This document shows, in pieces, positions 1 to 7,226 of a stretch of DNA of 9,134 bases. The stretch comes from an uncultured Clostridia bacterium (GTDB lineage: Bacteria; Bacillota; Clostridia; Christensenellales; Aristaeellaceae). Below the pieces are notes generated by a model that was not told where the DNA came from, did no database searches, and saw only the letters and a program-made list of their open reading frames with translations. The number at the start of each line of letters is the position of its first letter. Positions within the stretch are counted from its first letter, which is position 1. The stretch lies in assembly GCA_946409855.1 (NCBI GenBank), contig CAMJXZ010000118.1, positions 1 through 9,134 on the forward strand. The letters are read 5' to 3'. The translations under genes were made by a program, and so were the position numbers.

Positions 1-55
1 CCTGCCGCCTCCGGTCGGCTGCGCCGATCCGGCGAATGAATCGCCGGACGGACAT
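1..55 (-). CDS. possible start of a further minus-strand gene, cut by the window edge
   Basis: An ATG at 55-53 opens a frame that stays open to the edge and reads MSVRRFIRRIGAADRRRQ. This Arg-rich, amphipathic start would suit a membrane protein N-terminus. About 15 of its 18 codons end in G or C, as expected in this GC-rich DNA. There is no convincing Shine-Dalgarno sequence before it. A competing frame starts at tandem ATGs (83-81 and 80-78), only 2-5 nt after a weak AAGAGAG purine run, and reads MMGTERHEDHVRPA; its third-position GC is lower (about 17 of 27). Which frame is real cannot be decided from fewer than 30 codons. No family is recognisable. Confidence 0.25.
   Translation of the reverse strand, partial: MSVRRFIRRIGAADRRRQ
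27..49. other. short perfect inverted repeat
   Basis: TCCGGCGA (28-35) and TCGCCGGA (41-48) pair as an 8-bp stem around a 5-nt ATGAA loop. No T-run follows on either strand, so it does not look like an intrinsic terminator. If a gene runs off the left edge on the minus strand, this hairpin lies in its first codons and could lower translation initiation, but it may equally be chance in GC-rich DNA. Confidence 0.3.
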
Positions 56-90
56 GGTCTTCGTGTCGCTCTGTCCCCATCATATCTCTC

Positions 91-255
91 TTACATCTTG
101 ATTTTCCCCATCTTTGCCTGCCCCGTGAACGTGACGAGGAAGCCTGGTTCAACGGTTTTGCAACGCATTTTCAGCTTGCCTTCCGCGGCCTCATATGCGA
201 TAATGGTATCGTCCGGAAGGAAGGACGTCAGGGGATCACGCCCGGCGTCCTTTTT
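91..255 (-). pseudogene. small protein-like reading frame without an in-frame start (remnant or frameshifted 55-residue gene)
   Basis: This frame runs 54 codons to a TAA at 93-91. It begins directly after a TGA (258-256) and its central part reads DPLTSFLPDDTIIAYEAAEG; it ends in GQAKMGKIKM. The composition is protein-like: mixed charged and hydrophobic residues, with about 37 of 54 codons ending in G or C. There is no ATG, GTG or TTG near its beginning; the first in-frame ATG is internal. The only nearby ATG (259-257) is followed by six A bases and is one base out of frame. With five A bases it would start MKKDAGRDPL and run through to the TAA. No Shine-Dalgarno precedes that ATG. It may be a decayed gene tail, a homopolymer error in the sequence, or a recoded small gene. 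I recognise no family, and chance is not excluded at this length. Confidence 0.35.
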
Positions 256-256
256 T
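223..256 (+). terminator. terminator-like hairpin plus T6 on the plus strand, no matching gene
   Basis: GGACGTC (223-229) pairs with GGCGTCC (244-250), with one G-T wobble. GGG and CCC can pair inside, and TTTTTT (251-256) follows at once. The form is that of an intrinsic terminator for plus-strand transcription. No believable plus-strand gene ends here, and the sequence overlaps the small minus-strand frame at 91-255. It might stop antisense transcription into the operon, or it may be fortuitous. Confidence 0.3.
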
Positions 257-270
257 CATGCGATTCAGCG

Positions 271-295
271 AAAGGCCCGGCGCCGCCGGGCCTTT
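271..295 (-). terminator. hairpin after the last operon gene, probable terminator
   Basis: AAAGGCCCGGC (271-281) and GCCGGGCCTTT (285-295) form a perfect 11-bp stem with a 3-nt loop. It starts 16 nt past the stop codon of the UPF0210 gene, the usual place for an operon terminator. Only three T bases close the stem on either strand and no longer U-tract follows, so termination may be leaky or the hairpin may mainly protect the 3' end of the mRNA. The symmetrical A3/T3 ends would let it work in either direction. Confidence 0.5.
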
Positions 296-310
296 GACGC
301 GCTGGTCAGT

Positions 311-1657
311 TCAGTTCTTCAGGCTGTTCAGCGGCGCGGGGATCCGCCCGCCCCGGGCGATGAAGGCCCCGCAGGACACGCGGCTGACCGGCATCACCGG
401 CGCCTGGCCCAGCAGGCCGCCGAAATAAACGGTGTCCCCCGCTTTTTTCCCGATGGCCGGTATGACGCGGACCGCGGTCGTTTTCTGGTTGATCATGCCG
501 ATGGCCGCCTCGTCCGCGATGATGCCGGAAATGGTGGCGGCGTCCGTATCCCCGGGGATGGCGATCATGTCCAGCCCGACGGAACAGACGGAGGTCATCG
601 CCTCCAGCTTTTCCAGCGTCAGCTTCCCGTTTTCCGCCGCCTTGATCATCCCCGCGTCCTCGCTGACCGGGATGAAGGCGCCGCTCAGGCCGCCGACGTG
701 GTTGGAAGCCATCACGCCGCCCTTCTTGACCGCGTCGTTCAAAAGCGCCAGCGCGGCCGTGGTTCCGGGGCCGCCCACGCTGTCCAGTCCCATTTCCTCC
801 AGGATCTGGGCGACGGAATCCCCCCGGGCCGGGGTCGGCGCCAGGGACAGGTCCACGATCCCAAAGGGGATATGAAGCCGGCTGGAAGCTTCCCGGGCCA
901 CCAGCTGGCCGACCCGGGTGATCTTGAAGGCCGTCCGCTTGATGGTCTCCGCCACCACGTCAAAGGGCTCTCCCTTGATCTTTTCCAGCGCGTTCTTGAC
1001 CACGCCGGGCCCGGAAACGCCCACGTTGATTACCGTTTCCGGTTCGCCGGGCCCCACGAAGGCGCCGGCCATGAAGGGGTTGTCCTCCACGGCGTTGGCA
1101 AACACCACCAGCTTGGCGCAGCCCAGGGAATCGCGGTCCTTCGTCCTTTCCGCCGTCTGCCGGATGATCTGGCCCATTTCCGCCACGGCGTTCATGTTGA
1201 TGCCCGCCCGGGTGGAAGCGACGTTCACGCTGGAACAGATCAGTTCCGTCTCGGCCATCACCTGCGGGATGGAGCGGATCAGCCGTTCGTCGCTCTCGGT
1301 GGCCCCCTTCTGCATCAGCGCGGTATAGCCGCCCAGGAAATTCACGCCCACTTCCCGGGCCGCCCGGTCCAGCGCGAAAGCGATGGGCACCGGGTCCCCC
1401 TGAGCGATCATGGATACCGGCGTCACGGCGATGCGCTTGTTGACGATGGGAATCCCGAATTCCTTCTCGATGTCTTCCCCCGTCCTGACCAGGTGTTCGG
1501 CCACACGGGTGATCCGGTCATACACCCGTTCCGCGGTCCGTCCGGTGTCCTCGGAAGCGCAGGCAAGCAGGTTGATCCCCAGCGTGATGGTCCGGATGTC
1601 GAAGTGCTCCTCCCGGATCATCTGCATGGTCTGCAGTATATCCTGTGTATTGATCAT
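311..1657 (-). CDS. UPF0210 / DUF711 'PFL family' protein of unknown function
   Basis: This 448-residue protein matches the full length expected of the UPF0210 (DUF711) family, annotated 'PFL family' because its fold resembles pyruvate formate-lyase; no reaction is established. Visible hallmarks are the N-terminal NTQDILQTMQMI-type start, ITLGINLLAC (24-33), IPIVNKRIAVTP (69-80), the Gly-rich GGPGTTAALALLNDAVKKGG region (295-314) running into SNHVGGLSGAFIPVSEDAGM, and the closing ARGGRIPAPLNSLKN. There is no signal peptide or membrane segment, so it should be cytosolic. The ATG follows GAGGGG (1668-1663) by 5 nt. It starts 13 nt after the ACT-domain gene, a pairing found in other Gram-positive genomes that suggests the two proteins act together. 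It ends the operon. Family assignment is firm; function is unknown. Confidence 0.93.
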   Translation of the reverse strand: MINTQDILQTMQMIREEHFDIRTITLGINLLACASEDTGRTAERVYDRITRVAEHLVRTGEDIEKEFGIPIVNKRIAVTPVSMIAQGDPVPIAFALDRAAREVGVNFLGGYTALMQKGATESDERLIRSIPQVMAETELICSSVNVASTRAGINMNAVAEMGQIIRQTAERTKDRDSLGCAKLVVFANAVEDNPFMAGAFVGPGEPETVINVGVSGPGVVKNALEKIKGEPFDVVAETIKRTAFKITRVGQLVAREASSRLHIPFGIVDLSLAPTPARGDSVAQILEEMGLDSVGGPGTTAALALLNDAVKKGGVMASNHVGGLSGAFIPVSEDAGMIKAAENGKLTLEKLEAMTSVCSVGLDMIAIPGDTDAATISGIIADEAAIGMINQKTTAVRVIPAIGKKAGDTVYFGGLLGQAPVMPVSRVSCGAFIARGGRIPAPLNSLKN

Positions 1658-1670
1658 TGTAACCCCTCAA

Positions 1671-1943
1671 TCAGATACGGTGCATCGCGTCAAAGATATC
1701 CATGCGCTGCACATGGATCTCCATCCCCAGCTGTTCCCCGATCGGGCCCAGCTCCTCCGCCACGCCGGAAAAATCCCGGGTGGCGTTTTCCAGGTCCACC
1801 ACCATCATCATCGTAAAGCAGCCGCTCAGAATGGTCTGGGAAATGTCCAGGATGTTGATGTTCAGCTCGTACAGTTTGGTCGCCACCCGGGCGATGATGC
1901 CGGTGGTATCGGCGCCGGTGACGGAAATCAACGCTTTTTTCAT
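1671..1943 (-). CDS. small ACT-domain protein (UPF0237 type)
   Basis: The 90-residue protein is essentially one ACT domain, a regulatory fold that commonly binds amino acids or similar small molecules at dimer interfaces. It opens with a beta strand MKKALISVTG, then the ligand-loop-like GADTTGI (10-16), a helix ARVATKLYELN, the second strand INILDISQTI (29-38), and the third strand FTMMMVVDL; a helix and last strand complete the beta-alpha-beta-beta-alpha-beta pattern. It carries no catalytic domain, so it probably acts as a sensor or partner. Its start has GGAGG 8 nt upstream, 15 nt after the transglutaminase-like gene. The UPF0210 gene follows after 13 nt, so a regulatory subunit for that protein is the natural guess. 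This is inference from gene order; the ligand cannot be read from the sequence. Confidence 0.92.
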   Translation of the reverse strand: MKKALISVTGADTTGIIARVATKLYELNINILDISQTILSGCFTMMMVVDLENATRDFSGVAEELGPIGEQLGMEIHVQRMDIFDAMHRI

Positions 1944-1958
1944 CTGCTGTTCCTCCGG

Positions 1959-3362
1959 TCAGTCCTTGTCCTGGCCCGGGGCGAACTGTTTGAGCGCGTC
2001 CGCCCCGCTGATTTCCAGGATCTCGTGATGGGTGCTGCGGCATCCCCTGGGAAGCGGCTTGTCTTCAAACTCCGCTTCGCCCAGCTGGCTGTCGTACGGG
2101 TCGTAGCGCAGGAAACGGGGCGCCACCGCGAAATCGTGCTGGTATTCCGAATTGGCCGGCAGCCGGTACGGATCCAGATTGCCGAAATAGAAGGACCACC
2201 GCTCCGGCTTGTTTTTGCGCAGCGCGCCGCCGCCGTAGGAGCAGTCGCAGAAAAGCCACCCGTAGGGGGCCACGTAGAACTGCGCCCAGTCGTGACAGCC
2301 CACGTCCCCGGGCTCGACGGCCAGGCCGCTCTGCCAGCGGGCCGGGACACCGGCGATCCTGCACAGGGTGATGAACAGCAGCGCCTGCACGCCGCAGTCC
2401 CCCTTGCCGCCGGCCGCGGCGAATTCGGGGATCATGGGCATGGTGATGTACGCCCGCATGAAGGAATAGCGGATATGGTGCGTGATGTAATCGTAGATCT
2501 TTTTCGCCTTGAGGAGCGGGTTGGTTTCCTGCCCGACGATCTCCGCCGTCAGCATGCGCAGATAAGGCGTAAAGCGGATGTGCGGCAGGCTTTCCTCGGT
2601 GTAGAAGGCGGGCTGCCAGGCGGTCACCCGGGCAGGGTCCGGCTCCACATACCGGGCGCAGATGTCAAAGCTGTACTCGACGGAAAACACGTCCTTCCCG
2701 GGAACGCCCCGCATAAAGACGGTGCGCTGGGGATGGTCCGGCGGGCTGATTTCGTATTCGGGCGCCGTGCAGCAGAGCACCTTTACGTTTTTGACCTGGG
2801 CGTACTCGATGGGCAGCGGCAGCCAGGCCCGGACGGGCTTTCCGGCGTCCTGCGCTTCAGGCGTCACCGTCATGGCGGACCGCATGTGATAGTGCACCGT
2901 CAGCTCGCCCTTCTGCTTGAGCTCCCGGATGGTCTCGTCCAGCAGGCCCGGGCCGTCGTTCGGCCGCTCCGCCGTCCCCAGCGCCGCGGCCCGGTCCAGC
3001 AGGTCCCGGCGGGTTTTCATGAGGTTGGACACAAAGCAGTCCTGGTAATGGCGCACGCCCTTCAGATAGATCCAGTCGATCTGGCCGGACAGGATCAGGT
3101 CCTCCCATTCTTCATCCGAAACAGGCCCGATCTTGTTTTGCAGCTGTTCCCGGGCCTGCGCGTCGTCGTAAGGGTACTCCTTCACGATCTGCCGGCAGAT
3201 GATCTTTTCCAGGCACAGCCGCTTGCGCAGGACGTCCGGCAGGGCCGGGTCGGCGCATTTCCGGTCGATCAGCTTTTCCACCAGTTCATAATCCCCGTAC
3301 CCCTTCGCCTTGACGACGGCCTCCGGCAGCGGGACGCTCAGACATTGCAGATCTTCGAACAT
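1959..3362 (-). CDS. transglutaminase-like domain protein, cytosolic
   Basis: A 467-residue protein with a transglutaminase-like (papain-fold) core in its C-terminal half. The catalytic triad is visible: Cys323 in GGKGDCGVQALLF, His357 in GCHDWAQFYV, and Asp373 in WLFCDCSYG. Members act as transglutaminases, peptidases or amidases; the substrate here cannot be told. Residues 1-150 are largely helical and charged and match nothing I recognise. Residues 155-270 look beta-rich and resemble the region often found ahead of this domain (WLPLPIEY, 180-187). No signal peptide or membrane segment is seen, so it probably acts inside the cell, although many relatives are exported. The ATG follows AGGAGG (3375-3370) at a 7-nt spacing, and that site overlaps the MATE stop codon. 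Fold and triad are clear; the role is unknown. Confidence 0.88.
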   Translation of the reverse strand: MFEDLQCLSVPLPEAVVKAKGYGDYELVEKLIDRKCADPALPDVLRKRLCLEKIICRQIVKEYPYDDAQAREQLQNKIGPVSDEEWEDLILSGQIDWIYLKGVRHYQDCFVSNLMKTRRDLLDRAAALGTAERPNDGPGLLDETIRELKQKGELTVHYHMRSAMTVTPEAQDAGKPVRAWLPLPIEYAQVKNVKVLCCTAPEYEISPPDHPQRTVFMRGVPGKDVFSVEYSFDICARYVEPDPARVTAWQPAFYTEESLPHIRFTPYLRMLTAEIVGQETNPLLKAKKIYDYITHHIRYSFMRAYITMPMIPEFAAAGGKGDCGVQALLFITLCRIAGVPARWQSGLAVEPGDVGCHDWAQFYVAPYGWLFCDCSYGGGALRKNKPERWSFYFGNLDPYRLPANSEYQHDFAVAPRFLRYDPYDSQLGEAEFEDKPLPRGCRSTHHEILEISGADALKQFAPGQDKD

Positions 3363-3374
3363 GTTTGCCCCTCC

Positions 3375-4763
3375 TTATACCTGAATGGTTTTCCATTTTC
3401 CTTTCCTGAAGCGGATCAGCAGCAGGACCGCCCGCATGAAGATATCGGCCACCATGGCCCAGAATATGGCCAGAGCGCCAAAGCCGAACACGAACCCGAA
3501 GAGCCAGGCGCCGAAGATCCGGATGCCCCACATGCTGACCAGACCGATGTAGAACGGGGCCGCCGTATCCCCCGCGCCCCGGAGCGCGCCGCCGGTCACG
3601 ATCATCAGGGCGTTCCCCGGCTGCTCAAAGGCGCAGATGGCGATGAACGCGCCCGCCGTCAGGACCACCTGCGCGTCGGACGACATCAGCCCCGCCAGAT
3701 GATAGGAAAGCAGCCACATCATCACGCCGATGCCCAGCAGCAGCCAGAAGGACATGCGGATACATTTCCTGCCCAGCCGCTCCGCGCCCTGCGGGTCCTT
3801 CCTGCCCAGCGCCTGGCCTACCAGGGCCGTGGCGGCGGCGGAAAAGCCGTAGGCGGGCATGTAGCCGAAGCCTTCCACGTCGATGGCGATGATGTACGCC
3901 GCCACCTCCACCGTCCCGATCTCGCTGATCATCCGGGCAAAGAGGATCTGGCCCAGGTTGATCGCCAGCCGCTCCAGCGCCGCCGGGATGCTGACGCGGA
4001 CCACGCGCCGGAACACATCGGTGTCAAAGGGGCTTTTGAAATCCGGCGTCAGACGGATGACGCTCCGGCCGGAGCCGAGCTTGATCAGCAGGTACAGGCC
4101 GGAAACGGTCATCGCCAGCGCGCTGGCTGCGGCGGCTCCGTTGACCCCCCATCCCGCGCCCCAGACCGGGACGGACAGGCTGCCGATCCGCACCTCACGG
4201 GCCGGATAGATCAGGAAGAAGTTGCCGGCCATGTTCATCAGGTTCGCCATCAGCCCGCTGACCATCGGCGTACGGGTATCGCCCGCCCCGCGCATCAGGG
4301 AGGACATGGCCATCGCCGTGTAATGCACAAAGTAGCAGGAAGATACGATGCGCAGATAGGACGTGGCAGCAGGCAGCACGTCCGCTTCCGCGTTCATCAT
4401 CACGGGGATCAGCGGCGCGCCCGCGAAAAACATCAGCGACGCGAACACCGCGGCCGTCAGGATGACGATCCGGTACACCTGGCGGCCGATGTGCCGGGCG
4501 GAATCCTGGTCCCCGGCGCCTACGGCGCGTGCGACCAGCGCCGTGCCGCCCACGCCGATGCACTGAACCAGCCCGTTCATCAGCCACGTCGGGGACGCGC
4601 AGATGCCCACCGCCGCCGTGGCGACCGCCCCCAGGGAGCCCACCATCGCCGTATCCACCAGGGTGACCAGTGTCGCGGTGATGTTTTCCACGATGTTCGG
4701 CCAGGCCAGCGCCATGATCACGGAGCGGTCGCTCCGATTGGATTTGTCGATCAAAACGGTCAT
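3375..4763 (-). CDS. MATE family multidrug/Na+- or H+-coupled exporter
   Basis: The 462-residue protein has the length and about twelve hydrophobic segments of a MATE exporter, which moves drugs or metabolites out across the inner membrane using an ion gradient. The two homologous halves show clearly: LVTLVDTAMVGSLG (32-45) near the start, RGAGDTRTPM (158-167) in the first half and RGAGDTAAPF (395-404) at the same place in the second, plus LVGQALGRKD (314-323). The N-terminus is short and polar, as is usual. The ATG overlaps the parC stop codon in an ATGA (4763-4760), with a purine-rich AAGAAGGGG just before it, so translation is probably coupled to parC. The C-terminus is basic (RFRKGKWK) and cytosolic. 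MATE proteins of the NorM type can export fluoroquinolones, but the substrate here is not readable. Confidence 0.93.
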   Translation of the reverse strand: MTVLIDKSNRSDRSVIMALAWPNIVENITATLVTLVDTAMVGSLGAVATAAVGICASPTWLMNGLVQCIGVGGTALVARAVGAGDQDSARHIGRQVYRIVILTAAVFASLMFFAGAPLIPVMMNAEADVLPAATSYLRIVSSCYFVHYTAMAMSSLMRGAGDTRTPMVSGLMANLMNMAGNFFLIYPAREVRIGSLSVPVWGAGWGVNGAAAASALAMTVSGLYLLIKLGSGRSVIRLTPDFKSPFDTDVFRRVVRVSIPAALERLAINLGQILFARMISEIGTVEVAAYIIAIDVEGFGYMPAYGFSAAATALVGQALGRKDPQGAERLGRKCIRMSFWLLLGIGVMMWLLSYHLAGLMSSDAQVVLTAGAFIAICAFEQPGNALMIVTGGALRGAGDTAAPFYIGLVSMWGIRIFGAWLFGFVFGFGALAIFWAMVADIFMRAVLLLIRFRKGKWKTIQV

Positions 4764-7207
4764 GCCCCTTCTTTGCGGATGCAGCGGACGACATCGGTCA
4801 CCACATCGCCCAGCACCGCGATTACCATCGGCTTGCCCCGGTCATTCAGGGAAAGCACCGGGAACAGGGTGCTGGACAGGGTCGTGACCCGGTCCCCCTG
4901 GAAAACGTCGATCTCCGTTTCCTGACGGACGACAGCGGCGCCGGCCAGCCTGCTGCCGGTGGAGCCGTTCTTGAAAAAGGGCATGCAGACCGCGCCCTGG
5001 CCGCCCCTGGCCCTCGGGTCAAACATGATGCCGGGGACTGATTTGCCGTACCCGGCGTCGGAGATCATCAGCACTTCATCCTGGTTGCCGATGACATCGG
5101 ACAGGATCACCGGATTGTCCGGCTCCGCCTTGATGCCCTTGACCCCGGCGCCTGTCCGGCCGATCGGCTCCGCCTCTTCGATGGAGAAGCGCAGTGCGCG
5201 GCCCTTCTGGGTGACCAGCAGCAGCTGTTCGTCCCCCATCATCCACAGGACGTTCTGCACGCTGTCGCCCTCCTTCAGCCTGATCGTCGAGAAGCGGGCA
5301 CGGCGGATCTGGTATTCCTCCGCCAGGGTGCGCTTGATCATCCCGTACCGGGTGACAAAGACGAAGGAGCCGGGCAGCTGCTCTTCTTTCCTGCAGGTAA
5401 AGATGCCGACGGCCTTTTCTCCGGTCTCCAGCCCCTCCAGCACGCCGTTCAGGGACACGCCCCGGTCCTTGGGCCGGTTGTCCTGCAGGGCTTTGACCGG
5501 CAGCTGGAAGCAGTTGCCCAGGTTCGTCATGATCAGCAGGGTGCTGAGGGTATCGCTCTGCAGGAACATCTGCGGCTTGTCCGCCCCGTCCGCGAAGTCC
5601 ACCTTTTCCCAGGTCTTCAGGTCAAACTTGCGGAACATGCCCGCCCGGGTCATCATCACCATGCGCGGCTCGGCGACGGGCTCTTCCTTTTCCTCCACCA
5701 CTTCCGCTTTGGTTTCTTCCCGGAGCAGGGTCGTCCGCCGCTCGTCCCCGTATTTTTCTGCGATGGCGGTCATTTCCCTGCGGATCACGTCCACCAGCTT
5801 TTTCTCGCTCTTGAGGATCCCTTCCAGGGTGCGGATGGTTTTGAGGAGCTCCTCGTATTCCTTCCGCAGGGCGAGGATTTCAAGCCCCGTCAGCCGCTGC
5901 AGCCGCAGGTCCAGGATCGCCTGGGCCTGCACGTCTGTAAAAGCGAAGCGGTCCATCAGGCGCTGCTTGGCCTCCTTGCCGGACTTGCTGGCGCGGATCA
6001 GGGCGATCACCTCGTCCAGATTGTCCACCGCGACGATCAGCCCCTGCAGGATGTGCGCCCGGGCCTTCGCCTGATCCAGTTCGTAGCGGGTGCGGCGCGT
6101 CACCACGCGCTTCTGATGCTCGATATAGTACAGCAGCGCCGTGCGGATGCTCATCTGTTCCGGCTTGCCGTTGGCGATGGCGAAGAGATTGACGCCGTAC
6201 GTGATCTGCAGATCGCTGTATTTGTAGAGGAACGCCAGGGTCTTTTCGACGTTGGTATCCTTCTTGAGCTCGATCACCGCGCGCAGACCCGTCCGGTCGG
6301 ATTCGTCCCGGATGTCGTGGATGCAGCTGAGCTGGGCCTTCTTTTCTTCGCTGAGCTTGAGGATCTTTTCCAGCATCTGCGCCTTCGAGATCCCGTAGGG
6401 CACCTCGGTGATGACCAGCAGGGTCCTCCCGGCGCTGCCCTTTTCCACGCTGATCCGGGCGCGCATGGTCAGTTTCCCCCGGCCCGTCTCGTATGCGGTC
6501 CGCAGTTCCTCCGTTTCCAGCAGCACGCCGCCCGTCGGGAAATCCGGGGCGGGCATCACCCGCATCAGCTCGTCGGTGGAAGCGTCCGGGTTTTCCATCA
6601 GCAGGCAGGCGGCCTGCACCGTTTCCCGCAGGTTGTGGGGCGGGATGTTGGTCGCGATGCCGACCGCGATGCCGGAGGAACCGTTCACCAGCAGGTTCGG
6701 AAAGCGCGCCGGCAGAAGCTCCGGCTCTTTCAGGGTGTCGTCAAAGTTCAGCTGAAAGGGGACCGTGTCCTTTTCGATGTCCCGCAGCATTTCCATCGCC
6801 AGCGGGGCCATGCGGGCTTCGGTGTAACGCATGGCGGCGGCGCTGTCTCCGTCGATGGAGCCGAAATTGCCGTGCCCGTCCACCAGCACGCCGCGCAGGG
6901 AGTAAGGCTGCGCCATCCGGACCAGAGCGTCATAGACGGAGCTGTCCCCGTGGGGGTGGTATTTGCCCAGGCAGTCCCCGACGATGCGGGCGCATTTCCG
7001 GTGCGGCTTGTCCGGGGCCAGGCCCAGCTCCTGCATGGTAAACAGGATCCTGCGCTGCACCGGCTTTAATCCGTCCTCCACCCGCGGCAGCGCGCGGTCC
7101 AGGATCACGTGCTCCGCGTAAGGCATCATGCTGCTGGGCATGACCTCCTCCAGCGGCATCTGAATGATGGTATCTTTCCGGTCCTGCGGAATATGATTCT
7201 TCGCCAT
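4760..7207 (-). CDS. parC: DNA topoisomerase IV subunit A (ParC-type, clostridial)
   Basis: This 815-residue type IIA topoisomerase A subunit cuts and rejoins DNA; with ParE it would unlink daughter chromosomes. Visible parts are the winged-helix start (LDRALPRVEDGLKPVQRRIL, 36-55), the quinolone-determining region KYHPHGDSSVYD (82-93), catalytic Tyr128 in AAAMRYTEAR, NLLVNGSSGIAVGIATNIPP (171-190), a coiled-coil tail region (about 440-490) and a beta-pinwheel C-terminal domain (about 512-800). The C-terminal domain shows no QRRGGKG-like GyrA box, and the N-terminus EEVMPSSMMPYAEHVILDRALPRVEDG recalls clostridial ParC, so ParC is preferred over GyrA. Ser89 and Asp93 (E. coli GyrA Ser83/Asp87) are the quinolone-sensitive type. 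AGGAG lies 6 nt before the ATG. It follows the ABC gene by 19 nt; parE is not in the window. A second GyrA paralogue cannot be fully excluded. Confidence 0.9.
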   Translation of the reverse strand: MAKNHIPQDRKDTIIQMPLEEVMPSSMMPYAEHVILDRALPRVEDGLKPVQRRILFTMQELGLAPDKPHRKCARIVGDCLGKYHPHGDSSVYDALVRMAQPYSLRGVLVDGHGNFGSIDGDSAAAMRYTEARMAPLAMEMLRDIEKDTVPFQLNFDDTLKEPELLPARFPNLLVNGSSGIAVGIATNIPPHNLRETVQAACLLMENPDASTDELMRVMPAPDFPTGGVLLETEELRTAYETGRGKLTMRARISVEKGSAGRTLLVITEVPYGISKAQMLEKILKLSEEKKAQLSCIHDIRDESDRTGLRAVIELKKDTNVEKTLAFLYKYSDLQITYGVNLFAIANGKPEQMSIRTALLYYIEHQKRVVTRRTRYELDQAKARAHILQGLIVAVDNLDEVIALIRASKSGKEAKQRLMDRFAFTDVQAQAILDLRLQRLTGLEILALRKEYEELLKTIRTLEGILKSEKKLVDVIRREMTAIAEKYGDERRTTLLREETKAEVVEEKEEPVAEPRMVMMTRAGMFRKFDLKTWEKVDFADGADKPQMFLQSDTLSTLLIMTNLGNCFQLPVKALQDNRPKDRGVSLNGVLEGLETGEKAVGIFTCRKEEQLPGSFVFVTRYGMIKRTLAEEYQIRRARFSTIRLKEGDSVQNVLWMMGDEQLLLVTQKGRALRFSIEEAEPIGRTGAGVKGIKAEPDNPVILSDVIGNQDEVLMISDAGYGKSVPGIMFDPRARGGQGAVCMPFFKNGSTGSRLAGAAVVRQETEIDVFQGDRVTTLSSTLFPVLSLNDRGKPMVIAVLGDVVTDVVRCIRKEGA

Positions 7208-7226
7208 TGGTTTCTCCTGTCAGCAT

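Noticed and set aside
360..383. RVSCGAF near the C-terminus of the UPF0210 protein looks a little like the RVSGYA glycyl-radical loop of pyruvate formate-lyase
   Set aside because: The glycine is displaced by a cysteine, the catalytic cysteine pair of glycyl radical enzymes is absent, no activase gene is near, and the GGRIPAP tail is the typical UPF0210 ending. The likeness appears superficial.
98..1816. Plus-strand 572-codon open frame over the UPF0210 and ACT genes
   Set aside because: It is antisense to two genes with clear family membership, has Arg/His/Gly-rich low-complexity composition, and passes through the terminator hairpins at its beginning.
1410..4925. A very long plus-strand open frame (over 1100 codons) antisense to four genes and part of parC
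   Set aside because: It crosses several well-supported minus-strand genes that lie in different frames, its predicted protein is rich in His, Arg, Gln, Asp and Gly without any domain, and no promoter or ribosome site precedes it. High GC makes stop codons rare, so this is a composition artefact.
6053..7069. Plus-strand 338-codon open frame antisense to parC, with similar ones opposite the ABC exporter (7902-9041)
   Set aside because: Both are shadows of strongly conserved genes and show the same Arg/His/Gln-rich artefactual composition.
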